Shown here: positions 41,862 through 53,549 of the stretch, one piece after another | Numbering within the stretch: the stretch's first letter is position 1 | How the letters are laid out: each line of letters opens with the position of its first letter | Assembly (NCBI RefSeq): GCF_963678635.1 | Contig: NC_087071.1 | Span: 41,676,153-41,740,152 of the forward strand | Direction: 5' to 3' | From: Symsagittifera roscoffensis | Lineage: Eukaryota; Xenacoelomorpha; Acoela; Convolutidae | Length of the DNA stretch: 64,000 bases | Program-made: the position numbers and the translations under genes | Notes under the pieces: model-generated | Seen by the model: only the letters and a program-made list of their open reading frames with translations | Databases searched by the model: none | What the model was told of the DNA's origin: nothing

Positions 41862-44800
41862 CTAAAAAAAGAAGTTAATCAGTCCGACACATAATTGTAT
41901 TAACTATCAAAGAGTTTTCATTTGCAGTTTATTATTCCAAAAATTCGAAAAAAAAATGATCGATTATTTGTAGGTGTTCGTGTTTTCTTTTCTGCAGATG
42001 AAATTTCAACTAGCCGTTTTTGTTGAAATTACTTTAACATCTAAGAGATATTCAAGTTCAAGCTCAAAAAAGTTATACTTAAGACCATTCTTCTGTAGTT
42101 ATGATGTCTTGTTTTTGGGACTTTTACCAATAGAATTTTAATGAAGTAGTTAAAACCCAAATTTTTTTGAAGCTCAAACTGTAAAAAATTATTCAATTAA
42201 AATTGAATTGATGATTGTCGAATATTGTGTCAAAAAATCAAAAAAGTGAAACTCAAAATATGTTTTAACTAATTAGGTACAGAAACCTTGATCAATCACA
42301 CCGAACTTATTGCTCCATCTAACTTTGTCGTCCCATTTCCCAAATTTTTTATACAAATCGAAGTCTGATTTTTCTGTAAATATTTTCTGTCTAAACTCAA
42401 TTTTTGGCTCTGACACAAACAATTTGATCTCAATGATAGGTTGAAAGGCTCAAAAAATTTTCACCTTAGTATGTAGCCATAAAAATTATGAACTTGAACT
42501 AAAGTTTCATATTTTTGTCATTTTTTGCACATTTTTAAAGTTTTTTTTCGAGCAAAATCAATTTCATTGACAATAAAAGCCATTCAGAACAATTGCGAGC
42601 AGTCTTTAACAGGAGCAGTTTTTTTGATATCAGACAAGGTGACTAAAAACTCATTTCAAATTCAAATAATTCCCATTAATTGCCAAATGGCCAATACATT
42701 TGATACCTTGAAAACACTGCTTGGAAAATGTTAAAAAATTAGGATACCACTCGTAGTTGTATAGGAGTGTACTTAAGCTAAGAATAGATTAAGAATACGG
42801 TTGATTATGATTCCTACTAAAACAGTAGGCTTTTATTTAATACTAAATAAAAGACGGTGATGCTAACTAAAGTAAGAGAGGTTTAAAAGATTGAATTGGT
42901 TTCGGTTTTGTTTGTTACGTATCATAAAAGATAGTGGCCAATTATGAGTCTACCAAAAGCCGTTGCGCTTTTGGCAGGTGTATAAATTAACAACTTAAAG
43001 GTCAACGATCAGTAAAGATCAGAGGTTAAATGAACAAACAATAATACTTTTACATTCCCCGCAAAATTTATCTATAATCTATCCCTTTCGCCTCACAAGA
43101 GGAGAACAAAACAAAAGTAAATAAGCGCTAGAATGAATGACTAAGTAGGCGCATTGTCTAGGACCCCCGATAGTGGATCTAGAACAGTAGGAACACAGAC
43201 TTGGTAAAGCACCGAGGACCAAGAAAGTGTATTGATACTAAGTAAATTTACACGGTTATCAGGTCGAAAGAGCGGGTGTACGGTCCGGGAAAGACCGATG
43301 AACGGACCCGGTGGGCCGGAAAGCATGTTCATCCGCAATAACAAAAATTCGAAAACAAACCACCTTAGATCGAATAGTATGTTCTCGTCGGGTGAAATAA
43401 ATATAGACTGGTTACTATGGGCGAGCAAGAAACTGGAATAGCACCAGGGTAAATTGAGCAGTAAGGTAGGCAGCGAGTTATCCTTAGAATAGTCAAAATA
43501 AGTGGGTAATACTAGGATGGATAAATCTAATGGTTATCCGGTGGTAGCGCCCAATGGGTGAAAAGAATTTTACCGACATTTTGGCGAAATTATATGGCTA
43601 AAGCAGGGTTACAAGTGTGACCAATCAACTTATTGGCTTAATATGACAGCACTGGAAGTTTGTATGACTCTATAGCAATGGAATGTTAATAGCATTCGGC
43701 AATACACAAGATACTAAAGATACTAAAAGTTTTGTAAAGAAGTTTTTGAGAGTTCAAGAATGTTTATGATAACATCTGGATTGGAGCTCATACATCTAAT
43801 TAGTTTCCCGATTTGCTGCCTTGTTTATTGTCCATCTCCTTAACTCCTCCAGCGTCATTGGCCGTCCAAGGATTTCTATCGCCGAAATGATAGAAGAGGT
43901 GTTCAGCCAGTCTGGGTCAGGTACAATGGGGACAAATGTAGAAGTTGGGGTTTCATAAGATAGGCCCGATGGGTTGAATTTCGTGGAACAGACATCAGGA
44001 CTAAATTTGATTTCTTTTCGGGAGTCTTTTGGTCATCTGTTTTCGAGGGCTTCGGGTCACTTGGGTACGCATAGTTTTCTTCCCGCAAGTGAACTATAGT
44101 AGGACGCGATGATGAAGGCGGTGTTAATGTTGTCAGGTCTACTAGGTCGACATGATGGCTTTCCATTTCTACGGTAGTTGCTTCTAACGTTGAACATGCT
44201 GGGACTAAATTAGGTGAACCAAATTCTGGAGCATCACGATCTTCATCAGTTAAATCACTTACACTGGTGAACACTCTCCCACCTAGCATCTTGGGAGGCT
44301 GCCTAGTTCGCATAGGTCTGGTGTTCTGACGTGTATAAATTTCTGGCAATTTTTTCGCGGGTGGTGATTTCATTGGTGATGACGCCTTTCTTTTAGCGGT
44401 ACCGGACAATTTCTGTGTTTTCGTGGTACGTTCAGGGTGTATTTGTTTGGATTCCGTCCCCGCCATGGCGATTGGTTCTTCAGCAGACTTGGAAAACTCT
44501 CCTCCGGGATTCTCTGGGAGAAACGGCATTTCTATACACGCTTTATTGGCCTCCTCCATAGTGTCCAAGTGAATCAACTGTGGGATCGCTTGTGAGTCTC
44601 TTTCATTATCGCCAGAATCTAAGTCGATCAAAGGAATCGGATCTAAATCGACCTTCTGATCAACGTGGTCTGATATTTCAAGCTTAGGATCTGTTCGTTC
44701 GGAGATTATGTGTTCGTCTGATTTTGTAGCTTCGAGTAATGTTTTATTCTTGAGGTCTTTTAGTGAAATTAAGTCGCTATCGTTGTCGTCTGAAATCTCT

Positions 44801-47800
44801 TCATGTGGTTCGATCATCACTCCGGGTTCATTTAAACGACTTTTATGAAGGTCGGCTTTGCCCGACGGGCTAGATTCTTGGTCACTTTCGAGGCATATCG
44901 GGGTTCTCAGTCTCTTTCTCTGGTCTTCTTCCTCTCTAAGAAGAGTTTCCCTCGAGCTGTTCATGGCCGCGTTTCGTCTCGCAATATCCAGCTCTTCAAA
45001 TTTCCACTGAAGATTTCTTTTCTTTTGGGTTGTTGTTGAGCTTTTAAATCCGACATTTCTTGGTGGTTTTGCAGTTTTCCTCAATCCTTTAGTCGCATAA
45101 AATCTAACCAGTTGGTTTCGTTTTCTTGGACTTGGTTTCTTCTGAGTGCACTGTCTTTTAATGGCTAAATCAGATTTACGTATTATTTTACCATTTTTTA
45201 AAGTCACAGTGTGATCTGATTCCCTTACGATTTCGTCCTTGAGTACTCTATAGTATGGTTCATTTTTTGTTCTATCCTTGATTTTTCGATAAACAATGGT
45301 CTTACCCGACGGGTTGTTCAGAATTGAGTCCTTTATGCCCAAGGCATCTCTTTTTTCTGACCGAGAGAGCACTTTTACTGGGGATCCAGCACTGGTTGGT
45401 ACATATCTCACAGCATTTGAGATATCCTCCGAGGATGATGAGTTTTCATCAACATCTCCATCTTCTATATCGTCGGGGGCGTCCCAGTCGTGTCTTCGCT
45501 CTCGGCTCATTAGTTTTTTGCCCTTATCTAGACATAACAAAGTTTTATTCCAATCAAGGTTATTCGAAGAGGGTAATTTGACCAAATTATGCCAGATGGT
45601 GTTAGGGGATCTACCAAAATGTGCTTCGAAAGGAGAGCAGTTAAGCGACTGCTGGGTTACTGTTCTTAAGCAATTTATTATTTTCAGGAGTGCAGATTCT
45701 AGTGAAGGTTTTGGACGTTCTTGTGCCATAACCAGGAGTCTTTCCTTAATGGTCCTGATTAGACGTTCCACTAGTCCGGTAGCTCTATGATCACCCACTG
45801 GGCTAAATATCACCTTTATGTTGTGATCGTGGCAGAATTCTCTAACTTCCTTGGAGATAAAACCAGATCCTTGATCTGTTCTAATGGTTCTAGGTATCCC
45901 GTGTAAAGCAATGTATTTACTAAGGAAGTTTATTATAGATTTGGCCGATGTGCTGGATGTTATTTGAGCTGATGGGAATTTTGAAAATCTGTCAACACAC
46001 ACCAATATGTATTTTTTTGTTCCCCATACTAAAGGTAACGGACCGGCGAAGTCTAATTCCATTTCTTGGTTTGGCTCTACGACCATTGGGAGTTCCCCTA
46101 GGGTATTGTGTTTTATAAGAGGTTTCAATTTTTTACCTGCTTTCACGCACTCAATACAGTTCTCGCCGTGGACTTGGATTTCACGGTAAATTTTCGGCCA
46201 CCAGATGTATTGAGTTGCCAGACTTTTCATTGCGAACTGCCGGGGTGAGCTTCGTGAAGTCTGTTGAGCATAGTCGATCTTAGGCATGCTGGGATTACTA
46301 ATCGGTTGTCAAGATAAAGACATCCTCCACTGACATGTAAATTATTTAAATATGATTTGTAGTAGTTTCCCAGTTGTAGAATATCCTGTTTTCGGTCTTC
46401 CTCGATTGCTTTGATTATCTTTTTCAGAACTAGATCTTGTTTTGATAAGAGGGACATAAATTTTGAATCAAATATTTCCGGCCAAGAGAAAGGGAATATG
46501 TTAACTGTTTTCTTTTTACTAGGTGATCTTTTCTCGGGATTATCCGACGGGTTACTAGTAGTTGGTGTTAAAACGTCCGTGTTTTCTTTAGTAGTAAGTT
46601 CTTTTTGTTGGTTAAATTCAATTTGTTCTGCCATTTCTTTCAAGATGTTAAAATTCGTAAAAAAATCGTTTAATTTGCAAGATGAGTCACACTGTTCTGT
46701 TCGCGAGTGAGAATTTTGACACACTGAAATATTTGAATAGTTAGCTATCGCTTGGAAAGTTTCAGCGGCATTAGCAATTCGATTCTCACGTTCTATTTCT
46801 TGACTGGTCATATGATCTGTTGACTGGCCAATCGTATTACAGGAAGTGACGTCATGTGCTAAGAAATGTTGAGAGAATTTATTTCTTATTTGCGCCCACG
46901 GATTTTTTGGCATTAGATGATCAAAACCTAGGAGCGTACTAATCTGATTTACTGAAGCAATAACAAACTTTTCGTCATCCAGAGAAACTGGTACGGGTTC
47001 ACCCGATGGGTGTCGGGATTTATAATCAACAAATCCCATATCTTTACCGGGTAGATGTTCTACAGTAAAGTCGAACGGTAAAAGTTTATCTGCCCAACGG
47101 GTGAGACGTGATTGGGCCGTTTTGGTGTATTTATTGTCTTTCAGTGCTCCTATTAGAGCTTTGTGGTCTGTTAAAATTGAGAATTGTTTACCCAGTAGAT
47201 AATTTTTAAAATGATCTAGTGCCCACACTAATCCCAGTAGTTCGAGTTCATTAGTGCTGTATTTTAATTCGGCAATATTCAAAAATCTGCTAGCAAACGC
47301 TACTGTCTTCCAATTCCCCCGATGGTCTTGTTCGATGGACGCGCCCAGTCCTAAATGTGAGGCATCGCATTTCACCCGAGTGTTCAGTTTTACATCGAAA
47401 TGGTGGTTCGTCACCGTATTACAAATTTCGTTCTTGATTTTTTCAAACGCTTCCGTATGTACTGAGGACCACTTAAATGGTTTATTTTTTTGCATAAGTT
47501 CTCTGAACGGTGTTGATAGGGACGCTAGGTTTGGTATAAACTTATTAAATTGGTTAATCGATCCCATTAATGATCTGATATCTTTGATGCAATTTGGTTC
47601 TTTTAGATTTCTAATTGCGTCAGATTTATGTATTAATGGTGTTGTCCCTTTTGCGTCGATTCTGAATCCCAACCATTCTATGTTGTGGGTTAAAAATGTG
47701 CATTTTTACCATTTTATGGCTAGTCCCTCGTCATCTAGCGTTTTTAACACATTAATGACTAGCTTTTTATGTTCTTCCTCGCTACCCACGGTGGCGATTA

Positions 47801-50800
47801 GGATGTCGTCAAGATAACAATGAGTATTTGGTAGTTTTTCCGTCAAACGGTCCATTATTCGTTGAAATTCATTAGGCATATCGCCTAGTCCGTAGAATCC
47901 GGTTTTGAAACGGTATGAACCCGTTACTTCTCCCCCCACAATGTTAAAATTACACTTATTGCTTGCCTTTTTAGAAAGCGGTATTTGGCTGTAGGCGTAT
48001 TTTAAATCTAGCGATGAAAACCAGATGTTTCTTTGATCGTGGCCGCTAATAGTAACTGCTACGTTGTCAATTAGTTCAAATAGATTCGGCATTTGATATC
48101 TATTGCGAAATATCTGTTTGTTTAGTAGTTTTGAGTTCAATGCTAGTTTGATTGATCCGTCCCTTTTTGCTGTAATCACGATGGGGGAAATAAAACAATC
48201 TTCAGAGCATCTAGATAGTTTTTCGATGTGTCCGTCTCTTAATAATTGGTCGATACATAGTTTGACTTTGGGGAGAAGATGGATCGGGATACGTTTCCCT
48301 TTTACCTGTATCGGTTTTATCGGTTCGTTAAAATAAGTATTAACTACGTAGTTTTTTGATCTACCAGTTCTTTTTATGAGGTCTGAAAAGTGCTTTGATA
48401 TGTATAATTTAAACTCACTTTGAGATGGTGTCTCTTGGTTTTGATCCTGTTGGTTGTCCGATGCGAATTTTATTTGATTGACGTTTATCCCAATGGGTGA
48501 TACTTTCTGATCTTCCCGTGACTTTAACCCGTTGGGTGGAGGTTGTTTCTGAAATACTACAATGCCCAAATTCGGTAAGATGTCGTTTCCTAGTAGATTT
48601 CTTTCAGCCCCTTCAGTGATAAAAAGTTTTTGGTCATTAGCCTCCCATCCTTTCGATTGGATTTTCACTCGAACTCTTCCAATGATATTGATCGTACTCC
48701 CGAAGCCCTGGTATGCTTTCTTTGTTATTTCGTCCACAGGTTCTAGCTTTAAAAATCTATCTCGTATCTTCAATTCATGTAGTAGGTCTTTTTTCATGAA
48801 GGAAACTGGACTTGCGGAGTCAATTTGAATCTCGGTGTAGTAAGGGTTGAAATTTCCCAGAGATACTTTTAGTGTCTTTTTCAATTCTAATCCTTCGTGG
48901 TTAAATACTGTTCTCACTCCACGCTCTATTTTGTCTTCTACGGCATTTATTTGATTATCTGTGTCAACGGCTAGAACTAGGAAGTCATCTAAGTTAACCT
49001 CAAATTCGGGATTTTCCTGCGGGTTGGTCCGGATATTTTCGTTTTCTTGGGGTACACGATTCTGATCAACGATGTTAGTTTGTGTTTTTGCTGAACTCCT
49101 ACAGTGTTTGGCAAAATGTCATTTCCGTCCGCACGTATTGCAGTTTCTATCTCTAGCCGGGCATGTGGATAGGTGTCCTTTTTTGAATTGTTGACCGCAA
49201 TTGCGGCATTTGTTATTTTCGGCGATATTTAGGGTTGGTTCGTTCTTCACGTATTGTGGTCTTGGTCCTGGGTTGTAAGTTGGGAATTTTAGATACTGTT
49301 GATGGATTTTAGTACCTTTTTCATGAACTAGTACGTAAGATAGTACGTTTTCTGGGGTCAAATATTCTATACATAGTTTCTTTTGGATCTCGACATTTCT
49401 CATGTTTGTGATGAAAATGTCTCTTACTAGTTCTGACTCGAGTTCCCCCAGTTTACAATTTTTTGCTAGTTCTGAAAGAATTTCATGGAATTTTTCTAAG
49501 GGCTCATGTTCTTTCTGTCTTCAGCCAAAAAATTTAAACCTTTCGTATGGTAGGTTTGTAGTGATCGTGAAAGTAGTTTTTAATAGTTCCCAAAATTCTG
49601 CGAAATTGATATCCAGAATTCTTTTGCCAGGATTTTTATGAGAGAAGCATTTCTGTCCTTTTTTTCCGAATGCTAGGTATAACTGTGATTTTAGCTTCTT
49701 GTCAATGTCTCCGATTTGAAGTCCGTTAAATTTGGCGTTATCTTCCGCCCTTCTCCTTCTTAATTCTTCGTTATAATTTTGTACTGCTACTCTGTGATGT
49801 TCCTCTTTTTCGGCCCGACGGGCCTGATCCTCGGATGGGTCCGGTGGTTCTGCCGTAGGGTAAATTAGTTCGTTTCTTATCGGTGGGTTAATTACATCTT
49901 CGATGTCTACGGAGTCTTTCGCAATAATTGTCAATTGAAACTTTTCCGCCCACCGTTCCCAGTCATGTTGATTTTCGTTTGATGAGTTGTTCCAAAAAAA
50001 CTCTAATCCACGTAGATTCGATTCGTTAGACTGCGCCATGTTAAAAAATTAGGATACCACTCGTAGTTGTATAGGAGTGTACTTAAGCTAAGAATAGATT
50101 AAGAATACGGATGATTATGATTCCTACTAAAACAGTAGGCTTTTATTTAGTACTAAATAAAAGACGGTGATGCTAACTAAAGTAAGAGAGGTTTAAAAGA
50201 TTGAATTGGTTTCGGTTTTGTTTGTTACGTATCATAAAAGATAGTGGCCAATTCTGAGTCTACCAAAAGCCGTTGCGCTTTTGGCAGGTGTATAAATTAA
50301 CAACTTAAAGGTCAACGATCAGTAAAGATCAGAGGTTAAATGAACAAACAATAATACTTTTACAGAAAATGTGTACCTTGCCTGCAGTTATTGTGCCATT
50401 GTAAGAATTGTATGACTAGCATTCTGTCTTCCTTAATTTTTAGATCTTCTTTTTTCTTTGTTTGGATTTCTTATTATGTTTATGTATGATTGTGTTTAAT
50501 TACAAACACAATTGCCTGGGTGCATTGCTACCCATATGTCAGAACACCATTTAAAATCTCATAGAAGAATTTTTTTATATATTTTTTTAAATTCTAAAGA
50601 TAGTTCAGATTTAAATGATAACCGAAAGACACCCCTAGAAAGAATTTATTTTTTAAAGGTAAATTTTTACCCGAAAAAATAGCCTGGGAAGTTTTTTTAC
50701 AACCAGGTGCAGCAAACTTCAGCTAATTTTTTTGCCCCCATATTATTTGGAAATAATTCTTAACTATCCTAATTGCTTGATACCAATCATAATAAATTCA

Positions 50801-52251
50801 AAAGACAAGAATTCCGCTGATGAACTGAAAGTAAACATGAATCAATGGCAGTTTTGTGAGCAACTGGCCTCATTATTATAGAAAAAAAAACATATTTTTT
50901 TGCACATTTGTTCGCAAATTTCTTTTTTTTTTGCACAGAACTGATTTTGAGAGCAAAAAAACTGAGACCATTTTTTGCCCTTTATCGATATCAAAAATTG
51001 TCAAAATTTCAACTAATTAATACAACCAGAAGATACGATAAAATTCTTTTTGGGGCTTTTTTAACTTTTTAACCATTCCATAGAAGAAAAAAAACTTTTG
51101 AAAATAGCATGACCAGCAATGGATGAGGGATGAGAATTACAAAAGGTTAATGAGCAATTAACTCCTCGATAAAAACTAACTTTTGAGCTACGCCAAGTAA
51201 CGTACAACTCTGAAACTCACAGTATCATAATTAGAAAAAAGGTTGTTTTCTTATGTGGCTATGAGGCTTCTGTTTCTTAAACATTTAAGATAGAAATTGA
51301 TTTGAAAAAAGGTGGCCTATTTTTTCTTATTCAGCTTCAGATTTAATTTTTTTCATCTAACGTTGAAAAATAACAATTCTGACATCTCAGAAAACCTTCA
51401 CGCTGACTTTGTTTTTTTTTCTGGGTAAAAGCATTATTCCTAAATCATGTTAAAGGCAAACTTATGAAATTTGCATGCAGAAAAAATATTAATAGGAAAA
51501 TATTAGATCGTTGGCGACTGAAATGAAAGCAAAAAAAATCATTTTTTGGACGATTATCAGGATGCATTTATAATAACCTGATTTTTGATTTTCAGTGTAC
51601 CTGTGTTTCGAGATCCAGCTCAATTTTCCGAAGCACGTCGATTTTCTGATAATATTTAGTTTTTGACCAAAACAGGAAAGCTCTTCTAACGTCGTTACGA
51701 TCTTCAAGAATCAATTTATTCATATCGTTGTTGCGGTTACTCGTCGAACTCGTGCCATGGCTGTCGGAGCTAATGTTTGCGACATCCAGTTTCTCAATTG
51801 CAGCCGTACAGATTTCGATGACTGTTTCACAAGCCATAACATGTTTCGGATTAAACCAAACTGAATATTTTGCGTATTGCGAAGATAGAATATAGCAATA
51901 TAGGATTTGAAAGCGATTGTCATCTTTCGTCGTGAAAAGAGCAGACCTTTTGACCAGTGACTGAGAACATTTTAGAAGAAGTTCAGAAGCATCTTTTCTA
52001 CAAACCATCGCTTGTTCACGACTTGTAACTGAATTAGATTGTTCCGATGTCACATGCTGACAATACTCTCGAAAAACTACTTCGTAAGCTTCTGAGTAAA
52101 AATGAAAAAGATCCACATTGATATTGGCATAAAGCTGATTGCTTCTGTGGCTCTCAAATGCTGATACCAATTCTCTTATTTCCTCCCTGCTACTGGTATT
52201 ATAATCCATACACTCATCTGGTTCCTTGTTCGATATGTTTAACTGTGACAT
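41415..52251 (-). CDS. Two-exon gene of unknown function (about 365 residues)
   Basis: Exon 1 is 52251-51601 and ends CACAG|GTACAC. Exon 2 is 41861-41415, preceded by TTCTTTTTTTAG and ending TAA. Both junctions are phase 0, so the frame runs through. Exon 1 gives 217 residues (MSQLNISNKEPDE...), largely helical and charged. Exon 2 gives 148 residues (FYQTNCPGVANIEV... NLVYQ), also helix-rich with several Cys. There is no signal peptide, membrane segment or known domain. The 9.7-kb intron holds the whole LTR element at 42729-50364 in the same orientation. The exon pairing is inferred from phase and splice signals only. Confidence 0.55.
41862..42728. other. Intron segment between exon 2 and the LTR element
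   Basis: AT-rich. The last 5 bases (GAAAA, 42724-42728) are the target duplication of the element. Nothing else recognised. Confidence 0.45.
42729..43054 (-). repeat. 3' LTR of the intronic element
   Basis: 326 bp, three substitutions from the other LTR. One breaks the centre of the 24-bp palindrome. The CCAAAAGC/GCTTTTGG hairpin is intact at 42953-42974. A purine tract (GCGGGGAA on the - strand, 43055-43062) precedes it. Confidence 0.92.
43063..43795 (-). other. 3' non-coding region of the intronic element
   Basis: About 0.73 kb between the pol end and the purine tract. Stops in all frames; no envelope-like ORF. More GC-balanced than the host intron. Confidence 0.6.
43796..46287 (-). pseudogene. 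Integrase core plus long hydrophilic C-terminal extension
   Basis: The shifted frame contains the CC half of the zinc domain (CIECVKAGKK) and a full D,D-35-E core: D79 (LDFAGPLP), D138 (RTDQGSGF) and E174 (GLVERLIR). After a GPY/F-like region (YYRVLKDEIV...LKNGKIIRKSDLAI), some 450 further residues are highly charged, with basic clusters (KRKASSPMKSPPAKK) and acidic runs. The frame ends at TGA 43903, but a second frame is open from about 43985 to TAG 43796-43798 (PTSTFVPIVPDPDWL), so a frameshift near 43990 truncates the tail. Integrases with very long tails occur in some Gypsy lineages. Confidence 0.85.
46227..47705 (-). pseudogene. RNase H and N-terminal integrase segment of the intronic element
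   Basis: Still in the gag frame after the TAA. RNase H residues D-E-D are readable in VKCDASHLGLGASI, YSTNELELLGLVWAL and ILTDHKALIGAL. A Ser/Thr/Gln-rich spacer follows, then the start of the integrase zinc domain (MLNRLHEAHPG). A frameshift near 46245 ends this frame at TGA 46227-46229. Confidence 0.88.
47706..49115 (-). pseudogene. pol: Protease and reverse transcriptase of the intronic element
   Basis: Same frame as gag, so Gag and Pol form one ORF. The protease-like segment reads QIDSASPVSFMKKDLL: the active-site triplet is D-S-A rather than D-[ST]-G. RT motifs include SLDLKYAYSQIPL, FKTGFYGLGDMPNEFQ and CYLDDILIAT. TAA at 47706-47708 ends the frame inside the RT connection to RNase H. 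No ATG-initiated separate Pol start is needed; 48917 is simply an internal Met. Confidence 0.88.
49116..50039 (-). pseudogene. gag: Gag of the intronic element, two nonsense codons
   Basis: The frame opens at 50039 (MAQSNESNLRGLEFFW) and shows a capsid-like region with a long Arg/Glu helix (residues 75-100) and YLAFGKKGQKCF. TGA at 49521-49523 interrupts it. In the same frame it continues with DIFITNMRNVEIQKKLC, as in Gypsy Gags, to a zinc knuckle (CRNCGQQFKKGHLSTC). A second TGA (49116-49118) falls inside the second knuckle (CNTCGRK). Gag packages element RNA; this copy cannot make a full-length product. Confidence 0.85.
50020..50038 (-). other. Primer-binding site overlapping the gag start
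   Basis: On the - strand TGGCGCAGTCTAACGAATC begins right after the LTR. TGGCGCAGT is the pattern of serine-tRNA-primed Gypsy elements such as 297 and 17.6, as I recall it. The A that ends the LTR plus this TG make the gag ATG. Confidence 0.7.
50039..50364 (-). repeat. 5' LTR of the intronic element
   Basis: 326 bp. A 24-bp perfect palindrome (half-site CTTTTATTTAGT) sits at 50140-50163 and includes AATAAA on both strands. CCAAAAGC/GCTTTTGG forms a hairpin at 50263-50284. The LTR ends in ...AACA next to the primer site. Confidence 0.92.
50370..51600. other. Intron segment upstream of the LTR element
   Basis: AT-rich with many homopolymer runs. No repeat or coding segment recognised beyond GTATGACTAGCATT (about 50412), a motif also seen in family B. 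Confidence 0.4.
51601..52251 (-). CDS. Exon 1 of the unknown two-exon gene
   Basis: An ORF of 217 codons from ATG at 52251 to a GT donor at 51600-51599. Composition is balanced and protein-like (FHFYSEAYEVVFREYCQHV), unlike the low-complexity shadows around it. It includes a Ser/Asn-rich linker near residues 163-177. Confidence 0.6.
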
Positions 52252-52642
52252 TGATGGATGTACAGTACGATGTCTATTCTCATTATTGAGGGACCGAAAA
52301 AGTTCCCAATTAATACAAGTGTAGAAAACCCTAACAAGTTCTAATTTACAGAACGATTATGTCGATTATTTTGTTACTCTAACCCTAAGGACACGCCACG
52401 TGCCTTTTCAAACAACGTGTTTTTCCTACTCTGCTCCGTACTTTAATTTTTTGTTTCATGTTATGACGCGATCATCAGATTGACAGCGCCCTCTCAACTT
52501 ATCGCCATTTTGTGTCATAAACACTGATAAAAACCACCAATGAAAAGGTCAAATCAGACAATCAGCCTGAAAGCAGCCTTAAATGCATCAATTTACTTAA
52601 CAGATAGTTTAAGGTTAGTCAATCTAACTAAATCAGTAGAAG

Positions 52643-53549
52643 CCCGGGTTGACTTCCATACATCAAAAATACTTATCATACAATTCCATCCAACAAGTGT
52701 ATGGAAAAATGCTTTGCACGCAATTTTCGTACAATTTCGAAAAATAGTTGAAAAAAAAAAAGATAAATTAATTTCTGCGGCTGTTTGATTCTAATAGCAC
52801 AGTCTGGTGATGAAGAAACCAAGGTTTTTGTCTTTTTTTTGAAAAATACTTATCATACAATTCCCATCATTACAAATTATCCCAAAAACTTTTTTTTTTT
52901 TTTTTTTAACCACTAATCGAATTTTGTGCACAAACTCAAGTTTTCCAAAAAAAAATATGTAAGCAAAAAAATAATTTTTTGTGTGCATAACGTAGCCCTG
53001 GTTACGCTAATGTCGTTTATTTAATGCTTATCGATTTATTTTTGCATGTTGTTTATTTTTAGCTTTTTGCTCAAAAATTTTCTCAAAAATGATTAAAACT
53101 CCTTTTTTTGGTATGGCATATTTTATGTAAGCCTTGATCAATGTCTCATCATTTGAAAAATTCAAATTTTAGAAAAATAATCGTCTTGAAAGATTTTGCC
53201 AAGTTTTTTTTACTTTCGTTACACCATTTGCGAAAGACAGCTCTTAGACAATTCAGGTCGTTTTTGATACATTGTTACTGCATGACTGTCCAACTTTTGG
53301 TACTTTGAGAAAACCAAGGTCCTTGTCACTTGCATTTGGTTACAAACACAACCCAAACTTAGTCAGAAAATAAAGTTTAAAAAATTGTTTTCTTTTGGTT
53401 TAAGGACATAAACTTGTCATACAATTTTCATATATGGAAAAATGCTTATCATAGAGATTTCATACAGTTTTCTCTTCGAATGGAATTGGTTGTTAGGAAA
53501 TTTTTGTATATGGAAATTGTATGAAAAGAAGCTTTGGTCAAACCGTGGG
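52643..53549. repeat. Dispersed repeat family B, copy 3
   Basis: Begins CCCGGGTTGAC and ends GGTCAAACCGTGGG, an inverted counterpart. It contains CTTATCATACAATT and TATATGGAAATTGTATG motifs. The internal block CCTTGATCAATGTCTCATC runs opposite to that in copies 1 and 2, so the copy is inverted. Non-coding. Confidence 0.55.

Larger units (their letters stand above)
42729..50364 (-). mobile_element. Ty3/Gypsy LTR retrotransposon (7.6 kb) inserted in an intron
   Basis: Two 326-bp LTRs (TGTAAAAG...TTTTAACA in element orientation) are flanked by GAAAA on both sides (42724-42728, 50365-50369). The LTRs differ at three positions by eye, so insertion is recent. Internal order on the - strand: primer site, single gag-PR-RT-RNase H-integrase frame, about 0.74 kb of 3' sequence, purine tract, LTR. 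Three nonsense codons and two frameshifts disable the coding frame. It is related to the gag relics at 15306 and 36479. Confidence 0.93.

Noticed and set aside
43141-43441. ORFs on both strands in the 3' region of the intronic element
   Set aside because: No motif, no ATG context or continuity with pol, and overlapping frames on opposite strands; treated as 3' non-coding sequence.
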